Translations under genes and position numbers: made by a program
The notes under the pieces: model-generated
The model's database searches: none
What the model was told of the DNA's origin: nothing
What the model saw: the letters and a program-made list of their open reading frames with translations, nothing else
Source of the DNA: Symploca sp. SIO2E9
GTDB taxonomy: Bacteria; Cyanobacteriota; Cyanobacteriia; Cyanobacteriales; Coleofasciculaceae
Direction of reading: 5' to 3'
Assembly: GCA_010692645.1 (NCBI GenBank)
Contig: JAAHGS010000054.1
Span: forward strand, 1 to 36,716
DNA: 36,716 nt
Shown: positions 26,715-33,787 of the stretch, one piece after another
How the letters are laid out: the number at the start of each line of letters is the position of its first letter
Position numbering within the stretch: the first letter of the stretch is position 1

Positions 26715-26990
26715 ATGCTTAACCAGCCCAAATTTAAAAGTTATTTTCAGGTTGAAGTCCTCGAATCTGATCTATTTTTGCTTTTTGAAAAAGACAACTT
26801 TCTGCTCAGTGGTGGGCTTTATGTACTCTTAGCACTATTATTTGATGGTCAGCGTAGAGTTGAGCAACTGATTACCCTTGTGCAAGGGCAAGCCTCGGTA
26901 ACCGCAGTTTACTAGGCCTTAATACTCCATAAACATTAACGCTATATAGTTTAAAACTATCAATCATTGCCACCTAGGGTCGAAACTTTT
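26715..26990 (+). pseudogene. Truncated duplicate of the YcaO cyclodehydratase gene
   Basis: Residues 1-66 (MLNQPKFKSYFQVEVL onward) match the start of the protein at 33788 with few changes. A stop (TAG, 26913-26915) then replaces the second Tyr codon of VYY. Nucleotide similarity carries on past the stop (GCTATATAGTTTAAAA, CACCTAGGGTCGAA) to about 26985, but in a broken frame. The rest of the gene, about 2 kb, is gone. It would keep only part of the leader-binding region and no catalytic domain. It sits directly before the SagB-type gene, suggesting an older gene order of cyclodehydratase then dehydrogenase. Confidence 0.85.
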
Positions 26991-27024
26991 GTTTCTTAAA
27001 AATTAATTAGGAGTAATGTTTTAG

Positions 27025-28461
27025 ATGACAGGGTCGTTTGTACTTCATTTCAAGCCAAATATTTCTGTGATTGAAAAATCAACAGATGATATTGTTATCC
27101 AATCCCCTAAGGTTAGGGGCAACATCCCTCAGCATAGGCTTAATATTGAACAGATATCACCAGGATTGTTAAGCGTTATCAGGATTCTTGCAAATGATGG
27201 TGCTACGGAGGAAGACCTTAGTAATTTGGTACTAGAAGCTGATGGTTTTTCACAACTACCGAAGTTGTACTACTATCTCCAGGAGTTTATTAATTTTGGT
27301 ATGATTTGTCATACCGTTGTTTGTGAAGAATATCCCCTAGCTACCAGGTTTCCAATCTACCTTACTCAGAAATTCCAGTTCCAAGATATAGCAGTAGATC
27401 AAAAATATGTGCTATCGCGTTTTGCTTATAGCCACAAAGAGCAAGAGCAGTTAGTGCTGGCATCTCCCTTAGTCTCTGCACAGATTATCTTAGCTAATTG
27501 GAAGAGTGCCGCAGTTATCGCTGAACTTAGTAAACCTCAAACTTGCCAGGAACTGTGTACTAAAATACCGGGAATTTCTCAACAGATAATGCAGTTGTTT
27601 TTAAGCTTGCTGTTGAGTACTAAGATGCTGAGTGAAGTCAAAATGGATGGCAAGGCGGAAGAAGAAACTAACAAAAACTTGATTTCATGGGAGTTTCATG
27701 ATCTGCTGTTTCATTGCCGACATCGCAATGGAAAGCATAGTTACCCTTCCGGTAAAACTTTTCGTTTCTTAGACAAACTGGAACAGCCTCCTCTAGCTAA
27801 ACCCAGGATGTCAAATGACACTATTGAATTATATAAGCCAGATATTCAAAAGCTCAAAGAGGAAGATTATTCTTTTACCTTGGTTCTAGAAGAAAGGCAA
27901 TCAATCAGGAGTTATAAAGATGAGCCCATAACTGATAGACAACTTGGGGAGTTTCTTTACCGTTCAGCGAGGAATAAAAGAAGAATTTATAAGGATTATG
28001 GGGAATGTACTCATAGACCTTATGCTAATGGAGGAGGTCGTTACGAATTAGAGTTATATACTATCGTCAATACTTGTCATAATATTGATTCAGGGATTTA
28101 CCATTATTGTCCTCAAGAGCATCAGCTTTGCCGACTGACTGAGAGAAATAATTATGTAGAGATGCTGTTAAAAGATGCATATTTTGCTACCAGTAGATTC
28201 TCTATGCCTCAGGTTTTGTTTGTTTATGCTGCTCGTTTCCCAAGAATTGCCTGGGTTTATGAGTCTATTGCTTATTCTCTGATCCTCAAGGATGTGGGTT
28301 GTTTACAGCAGACAATGTACCTAGTGGCAACAGCTATGAATCTTGCCCCTTGTGCTGTTGGCTCTGGAAATTCAGATTTATTTGTGGCTGCAACGGGAAC
28401 AGATTACTATGCAGAAACTTCCGTAGGAGAATTTATCTTAGGCAGTAAGGCAGAGAGTTAA
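27025..28461 (+). CDS. SagB-type flavin dehydrogenase (azoline oxidase) of TOMM locus
   Basis: Predicted FMN-dependent enzyme of 478 residues that oxidises thiazolines/oxazolines in a modified peptide to thiazoles/oxazoles. The nitroreductase-fold SagB domain spans about 285-475: LEERQSIRSYKDEPITDRQ, ANGGGRYELELYTIVNTC, IDSGIYHYCPQEHQL, VYESIAYSLILKDVGCLQQ, and MNLAPCAVGSG. The first 270 residues form an extension without a motif I can name; such extensions in TOMM dehydrogenases often hold winged-helix-like substrate-binding parts. AGGAG lies 11 bases before ATG 27025, and a three-codon frame (ATG TTT TAG, 27016-27024) abuts the start. The precursor gene lies 175 bases downstream. Confidence 0.88.
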   Translation: MTGSFVLHFKPNISVIEKSTDDIVIQSPKVRGNIPQHRLNIEQISPGLLSVIRILANDGATEEDLSNLVLEADGFSQLPKLYYYLQEFINFGMICHTVVCEEYPLATRFPIYLTQKFQFQDIAVDQKYVLSRFAYSHKEQEQLVLASPLVSAQIILANWKSAAVIAELSKPQTCQELCTKIPGISQQIMQLFLSLLLSTKMLSEVKMDGKAEEETNKNLISWEFHDLLFHCRHRNGKHSYPSGKTFRFLDKLEQPPLAKPRMSNDTIELYKPDIQKLKEEDYSFTLVLEERQSIRSYKDEPITDRQLGEFLYRSARNKRRIYKDYGECTHRPYANGGGRYELELYTIVNTCHNIDSGIYHYCPQEHQLCRLTERNNYVEMLLKDAYFATSRFSMPQVLFVYAARFPRIAWVYESIAYSLILKDVGCLQQTMYLVATAMNLAPCAVGSGNSDLFVAATGTDYYAETSVGEFILGSKAES

Positions 28462-28500
28462 AAATATTAATGTACTAGGTATATTTTTTAGTATTGTTTA

Positions 28501-28509
28501 TGTTATAAT
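28501..28509 (+). promoter_or_regulatory. Extended -10 promoter candidate for precursor gene
   Basis: TGTTATAAT matches an extended -10 (TGnTATAAT) and lies about 130 bases before the precursor start. A separate promoter would allow the precursor to be made in excess of its enzymes, which is common in RiPP loci. No convincing -35 is seen. Confidence 0.4.
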
Positions 28510-28636
28510 TTATTATTATATAGCTGTATAAAAATAGAGTGGTGCTAATCAAAATTAGTCTGAACTGCCTCTGTATTTAGGCTAGATGTACTGCCACATT
28601 CAATAAAATACTGTTGTTTTAACAAGGAAGTAAATC

Positions 28637-28993
28637 ATGCATTCTTTTTCTAAAAACTCTCAAGAATTCCAAAAAGTTTTGTCAAAAATAGTTGCCAAAA
28701 CCTGGATAGACGAGACCTTTAAATCACAGTTTCTTACCAATACCAATCTTGTACTCGAAGAAAATGGGCTACCCCTTCCCAGCGGCGTAGAATTCCAAGT
28801 GAATGGAAACACCTTAGTGGGAAGTTCCAAAAGTGCATCTAATAGTTCCACAGGTAGGGTTGTTTACGAAATTCCACTGCCAACTAAACCCACTGGCTTG
28901 ACGGAACACGTGCTACAATCTCAGGCTAGCGTGGATAATCCTGAATTTGGTGGCGACTGTATGGAGATCTGTGCTTGTGAAGGTTCCATGTGA
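28637..28993 (+). CDS. TOMM precursor peptide with nitrile-hydratase-like leader (NHLP)
   Basis: 118-residue RiPP precursor. Residues 8-60 look like the leader derived from nitrile hydratase alpha subunit: EFQKVLSKIVAKTWIDETFK, then FLTNTNLVLEENGLPLPSGV and EFQV. A Ser-rich stretch (63-72) and a VVYEIPLPTKPTGLTEHVL segment follow. The leader ends in Gly-Gly (105-106), leaving a 12-residue core DCMEICACEGSM with three Cys and one Ser as possible azole sites. AAGGAAG gives a good ribosome site 7 bases upstream of the ATG. Its neighbours are the SagB-type dehydrogenase upstream and, past a sensor kinase, the YcaO enzyme. A second, related precursor starts at 36430. Confidence 0.88.
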   Translation: MHSFSKNSQEFQKVLSKIVAKTWIDETFKSQFLTNTNLVLEENGLPLPSGVEFQVNGNTLVGSSKSASNSSTGRVVYEIPLPTKPTGLTEHVLQSQASVDNPEFGGDCMEICACEGSM

Positions 28994-29056
28994 TTTGCTG
29001 CATGCATCGTGCGAGTGGCACTAATCCCCAGTTTTTCTAAAATTTGAGTTATCCCT

Positions 29057-29088
29057 CTGGCAGGGCTAGCACCCGGCTACCCTGTCAG
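29057..29088. terminator. Stem-loop between precursor and sensor kinase genes
   Basis: CTGGCAGGG pairs with CCCTGTCAG (one G-T), continued inward by TAGC/GCTA past a bulged C. There is no T tract. It could protect the precursor mRNA or act as a partial terminator that lowers expression of the kinase. Confidence 0.5.
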
Positions 29089-29154
29089 CTTACTTGCTGA
29101 TTGATAAATATTCGTCTACAATGATTTACTTAGGCATTTTGTTATGTTTGCCTA

Positions 29155-32100
29155 ATGTGTTTCTGTAAAATCAGCCATAGACTCTTAAGATTACCTAGGC
29201 TCACACAATTACGAAAGGTCATTATTATGACGGCAATCCTAGGAATCTTGGCAATGATTATTCTACCATCAAGAGTAAATGCTCAAGAATCTCAACTTGA
29301 ATTTAAGCAGCTCACAGTTAATCAGGGACTCTCTCAAAGCTGTATCTTTGCAATACTTCAAGATAGTCGAGGATTCATGTGGTTTGGGACACAAGACGGG
29401 TTAAATAAATACGACGGATATAGATTTATAACCTATAAATATGACCAGGCTGATCCCTACTCATTGTCTGATAATTGGGTGAATTCAATCTATGAAGATC
29501 ACGAAGGGTTCATCTGGGTAGGTACTGATGGACTTGGACTCAATAAATTCAATCATGAAACTGAGCAATTCACACGTTATATTGATGAACCCAATAACCC
29601 TAATAGTTTAGATGGTAATCGTGTCTTGTCAATCCACGAAGACAAGTCCGGTAGACTTTGGATTGGTACTGAAGGTGGGGGAATCAATCTATTTAATCGC
29701 CAAACGGAGCAATTTATTCACTATCAACATGATCCAAATGATCTCAACAGTTTGAGTAGTAATACTGTTTTGTCAATCTATGAAGACAAGTCCGGTAGAC
29801 TTTGGATTGGCACGGCAGAGGGAGGACTTAATCTGTTTAATCCCCAAACTGGAGAGTTTATTCACTATCAGCATGATCCAAATAATTTCAACAGTTTGAG
29901 TAGTAATACTATTTTATCAATCTATGAAGATAAGTCCGGTAGACTTTGGCTTGGCACGGCAGAGGGAGGACTCAATCTGTTTAATCGCCAAACTGGAGAA
30001 TTTATTCACTATCAGCACGATCCAGATAATCCCAAGAGTTTGAATGATAACACTATTAATTCAATTGTCGGAGATAGCTTCGGTAATCTCTGGCTAGCCA
30101 CTAGTAGCTGGTATGGAAATAACTACGGTACAGCTCTCGAAAAATTTTCTCCAGAATCGGAAAAATTTACCCATTACCAGCATGATCCATATAACCCTAA
30201 AAGCTTGAGTGAAAATATAATTCCTTCTCTTTGGAAAAGTACTTCCGAAATCCTGTGGATTGGAACTGGATTCAGCGGTATCAACAAGTTAGACCTAAAG
30301 GATAAAAAATTTGTTAATTACAAAAATAATCCAACAAATCCAAGTAGCTTGAGTGATAATCATGTTGCCTCAATCTATGAAGGTAGAGACGGCACTCTCT
30401 GGATTGGAAATTTCAATAAAGGACTAGATAAACTAAACCGTGAAACTGGGAAATTTATACATTACCGACATGAACCCAATAATCCCAATAGCTTGAGTAG
30501 TAATGATGTCTGGTCGGTTTATGAAGACTATTTAGGAAACCTCTGGGTTGGTACTTTTAGTGCTGGACTTGACAAAATCAACCTTAAAACTGGGGAATTT
30601 ACTCATTACCGAAATCAACCAAATAATCCCAACAGCTTAAGCGATAATACTGTAACTTCAATCTGTGAAGATCATTTAGGTATTCTCTGGTTTAGCACTT
30701 TTAATGGTGGAGTCAATAAGTTTGATTCCAAAACTGGCAATTTTATTCACTACACTTACAACCCAGACGATCCCAACAGTTTAAGTGATAACAATATCTG
30801 GGTAATTCATGAAGATCAAGAAGGCACTATTTGGTTCGGTGGTTATGGTAAAGGCGGGCTTAATAAATTTAACCGTAAAACTGAGAAATTCACACGCTAC
30901 AAACATGATCCTAACAACCCTAATAGTCTAAGTTATGACCGCATAAATGTTATCCATGAAGACTCAGAAGGGATACTTTGGATTGGGACCTATGGGGGAG
31001 GACTTAACAAATTTGATAAATTAACAGAAAAGTGGAAGTTTTATACAGAGAAAGATGGTCTCCCCAACAATTCTGTGATCGGCATTTTAGAAGATGACCA
31101 AGGAAATCTTTGGTTGAGCACTGGTAAAGGCTTATCAAAATTCAATCCTCAAACTGAAAGCTTTAGAAACTATGATGTCAGTGACGGACTTCAGGGGAAT
31201 GAATTTGATGGTATCAAAGCCCATTTGAGAACTAAAACTGGAGAAATGTTTTTTGGTGGTCTCAATGGATTTAGTTCATTTTATCCTCAACAGGTCAAAG
31301 ACAATCCTCACATTCCCCCGATAGCAATAACTGATTTTAAAGTTTTTAATGAAAGCGTAAAACTAGGGCAAGCAATTTCTGAAACTACAGAAATCAAACT
31401 CTCCTACAAAGAAAACTTCTTCAGTTTTCAATTTGCTGCCCTCGACTATACCAATCCTCAGAAAAACCAGTACGCTTACAAATTAGAAGGATTTGACAAC
31501 AAGTGGATTCACTCAGGTACTAGGCGCTATGCCAGTTACACCAATTTAGATCCCGGCAGCTATATCTTCAAAGTCAAAGGCTCCAATAATGACGGTGTGT
31601 GGAATCAACAAGGCACTTCCCTTACCATCATTATCACTCCTTCTCCTTGGAAAACTTGGTGGGCTTATACTTGTTATGTACTCGCGGTCTTTGGTATAGT
31701 CATCGGATATTTCCAGTGGAAAATCAGAGCCCAGGAGTACGAAAATGCCCTGCTGCGCGAAAGCGAAAGAAAGCTCAAGCAAATTCTTGAAGGCATCCCC
31801 ATCGGCATCGTCGTGGTTGATACCTCTGGTCAATCAGTCTATGTTAATCAAACCGCAATGCAGTTACTGGGTACGGAAGTGACACCGGATAAGTTTGTCG
31901 GGAAATTATCCGATACTTATCAATTCTATATTGCAGGAACACAGCAGTTATATCCCTCACAGAAGCTAACCATCTCACAGGCTCTGAGAGGAAAAAAAAC
32001 AATCATTGACGATATTGAGATTCACCGTCAAGACCAGATCATCTCCTTGGAGGCAACAGGAACTCCCATTTATAATGAGCATGGTGCTGTGGTCTATGCC

Positions 32101-33141
32101 CTCTGTGCTTTTCAAGATATTACACCCCGCAAACAAGCAGAAATAGAGCGCCAGCAGTATACTGAGGAGTTACAGAAAGCAAAGGATCAGCTGCAAGCAG
32201 TGTTGGATACTGTACCCGGCTGCGTTGCCTGGATGAATGCAGATGGACAATACCTGGGTACTAATGGTCATTTCGCCAAAGCCTTTGACTTATCTGCTGA
32301 AATTTTTGTCGGCAGAGAATTTGGCTTTTTTGACCACAAATCTGAAATGTCTCGATTTATACTTGAGTTTCTAGCAAGCAGGAAGGCAACTGACTCCCAA
32401 GTGATAAATGTACAAATCAAAGACTCGATACGTAACTACTTGATAGGAGCTCAGAAATACCAGCAAAATCGTGCAGCTGTGGCCGTAGGAATTGATATTA
32501 CCGAGCAAAAGCTGGCAGAAGAAGCCCTGCGTAAATCGCTCAAGGAAAAGGAAATCCTGCTACAGGAAGTTCACCATCGAGTCAAAAACAACTTGCAGGT
32601 TATTTCTAGTTTACTAGACCTCCAGTCCTACAGCCTCAAAGACACCAAGACCATCGAATTGTTCCGAGAAAGTTACAATCGTGTGAGATCGATGGCGTTA
32701 GTTCATGAGAGGCTCTATAGTTCTGCATCTCTCGAAAAGATTAACTTTGCTGAGTATATTGAAACTTTAACTAGCCATTTGATCCAATCCTACGGTTTGA
32801 GTACAAAACCCATCGAGATCAAAATTAACTGTGAAGAAGTTTTGCTCAACCTGGATAAGGCAATTACTTGTGGTTTGATTGTTAATGAACTTATTTCCAA
32901 TGCACTCAAATACGCTTTCCCTCAAAAAACAGATGGTGTAGTGGAAATCATACTAAAAAAAGAAGGGGAGCAATTGTGTTTAACTATTAAGGACAATGGT
33001 GTAGGTTTACCCAAAGATTTAGATTGGCAAGCACCTCCGACACTAGGACTACAGTTGGTTCAGATTTTAACCCAACAACTGGAAGGAGAACTGGAACTAG
33101 AGCCAAGTCAAGGTACGGAATTTCAAATTAAATTTTCTTAA
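29155..33141 (+). CDS. Reg_prop propeller hybrid sensor histidine kinase (HisKA_2)
   Basis: The 1328-residue membrane sensor starts with a basic stretch and a signal anchor (IIMTAILGILAMIILPSRVNA). Fourteen Reg_prop blades follow (about 40-710), each with LWIGT..GGLNKFN and most with NNPNSLS, enough for two seven-bladed propellers outside the membrane. Then come a Y_Y_Y domain (about 750-825), a membrane helix (about 835-858), and two PAS domains (about 873-990 and 1012-1120). The kinase core has the HisKA_2 box LLQEVHHRVKNNLQVISSLL (His1140/1141) and an ATPase domain (NELISNALKYAF, DNGVGLP, GLQLVQI). There is no receiver or DNA-binding domain, so a separate response regulator is needed. An inner ATG at 29227 with AAGG upstream is an alternative start. 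It lies inside the TOMM locus. Confidence 0.9.
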   Translation: MCFCKISHRLLRLPRLTQLRKVIIMTAILGILAMIILPSRVNAQESQLEFKQLTVNQGLSQSCIFAILQDSRGFMWFGTQDGLNKYDGYRFITYKYDQADPYSLSDNWVNSIYEDHEGFIWVGTDGLGLNKFNHETEQFTRYIDEPNNPNSLDGNRVLSIHEDKSGRLWIGTEGGGINLFNRQTEQFIHYQHDPNDLNSLSSNTVLSIYEDKSGRLWIGTAEGGLNLFNPQTGEFIHYQHDPNNFNSLSSNTILSIYEDKSGRLWLGTAEGGLNLFNRQTGEFIHYQHDPDNPKSLNDNTINSIVGDSFGNLWLATSSWYGNNYGTALEKFSPESEKFTHYQHDPYNPKSLSENIIPSLWKSTSEILWIGTGFSGINKLDLKDKKFVNYKNNPTNPSSLSDNHVASIYEGRDGTLWIGNFNKGLDKLNRETGKFIHYRHEPNNPNSLSSNDVWSVYEDYLGNLWVGTFSAGLDKINLKTGEFTHYRNQPNNPNSLSDNTVTSICEDHLGILWFSTFNGGVNKFDSKTGNFIHYTYNPDDPNSLSDNNIWVIHEDQEGTIWFGGYGKGGLNKFNRKTEKFTRYKHDPNNPNSLSYDRINVIHEDSEGILWIGTYGGGLNKFDKLTEKWKFYTEKDGLPNNSVIGILEDDQGNLWLSTGKGLSKFNPQTESFRNYDVSDGLQGNEFDGIKAHLRTKTGEMFFGGLNGFSSFYPQQVKDNPHIPPIAITDFKVFNESVKLGQAISETTEIKLSYKENFFSFQFAALDYTNPQKNQYAYKLEGFDNKWIHSGTRRYASYTNLDPGSYIFKVKGSNNDGVWNQQGTSLTIIITPSPWKTWWAYTCYVLAVFGIVIGYFQWKIRAQEYENALLRESERKLKQILEGIPIGIVVVDTSGQSVYVNQTAMQLLGTEVTPDKFVGKLSDTYQFYIAGTQQLYPSQKLTISQALRGKKTIIDDIEIHRQDQIISLEATGTPIYNEHGAVVYALCAFQDITPRKQAEIERQQYTEELQKAKDQLQAVLDTVPGCVAWMNADGQYLGTNGHFAKAFDLSAEIFVGREFGFFDHKSEMSRFILEFLASRKATDSQVINVQIKDSIRNYLIGAQKYQQNRAAVAVGIDITEQKLAEEALRKSLKEKEILLQEVHHRVKNNLQVISSLLDLQSYSLKDTKTIELFRESYNRVRSMALVHERLYSSASLEKINFAEYIETLTSHLIQSYGLSTKPIEIKINCEEVLLNLDKAITCGLIVNELISNALKYAFPQKTDGVVEIILKKEGEQLCLTIKDNGVGLPKDLDWQAPPTLGLQLVQILTQQLEGELELEPSQGTEFQIKFS

Positions 33142-33182
33142 GGGGAAAGCTGATGATCAGGAGTCGCAATCAAAAACTCAGA

Positions 33183-33281
33183 AGTTATAGCAGTCGCTAC
33201 AGCTGTTAGGACACTTTCTTGTTCCCTGTTCCCTTTTAATCAAAATAGGATGTCCTAACTGACATCTCCGTTGCTATAACT
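33183..33281. repeat. Short inverted-repeat element (99 bp)
   Basis: AGTTATAGCA...GTTAGGACA on the left (33183-33213) is repeated in inverted orientation on the right (TGTCCTAAC...TGCTATAACT, 33251-33281), with equal 12-base spacers inside each arm. A TTCCCTG-type pyrimidine repeat fills the centre. It is likely another MITE; no target duplication is evident. It lies just after the sensor kinase gene and may fold as its terminator. Confidence 0.65.
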
Positions 33282-33334
33282 CCTGTATTCTTTCTTCAAA
33301 AGAGCCATAATCAAATTAAATTGATAAACTCAAT

Positions 33335-33787
33335 ATTTGGTGTCCAAAATTACCAAGATATTGTGAATTTCATTAAACAAATATTGATTTGATTATTTAA
33401 TTGATTATTAATGCCAAACTAATGATAGAATAAAATCCATCTAAAGATATAAGCCTGAGCTGTTTTCTGTTGCTCGAAGAGCACACTGACACTATTAAAA
33501 CCAAATGATTTGAGCATCATTTTATACTTAGGCCTTGCTGAATTAATGTAGAAGGTATGCCAGACAAGGATTTTAAGCTTTTTTTGACTAAACAAGTACA
33601 AGGTTATAGCATCTAGAGGCTCAACATTCTTGCACTTTTGTGGGAAATCGCTGGTTAACTTTGGGAAGCAAGCCGTAAAACTAATATTTTCCAAGCTGTG
33701 TTGCCTCTAGATTAACTCTGTAGACTTTTTCAGCAAGCCCTACTTAAAATTTTTGAAATTAAAACTTGATTCAAATAAAGTCATAAA
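33335..33787. other. Leader region of YcaO gene, duplicated upstream of the pseudogene
   Basis: Apart from the MITE at 33531-33740, this region matches about 26480-26714, including GATTATTTAATTGATTATT, TCTAAAGATATAAG and AATTAAAACTTGATTCAAAT just before the ATG. No gene is seen here; an open minus-strand frame lies mostly within the MITE and is not supported. Confidence 0.6.
33531..33740 (+). mobile_element. 210-bp MITE with 6-bp target duplication
   Basis: Terminal inverted repeats GGCCTTGCTGAA (left) and GGGCTTGCTGAA (right, read on the minus strand) differ by one base in 12. A perfect TACTTA lies on each side (33525-33530 and 33741-33746). No coding capacity. The matching duplicated leader at 26480-26714 lacks it, so the insertion came after the duplication. 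A truncated relative lies at 25646. Confidence 0.88.

Noticed and set aside
26617..26832. 71-codon plus-strand frame
   Set aside because: It overlaps the YcaO pseudogene in the wrong frame.
33419..33694. 91-codon minus-strand frame
   Set aside because: It lies mostly within the MITE at 33531-33740, so it is not a gene.
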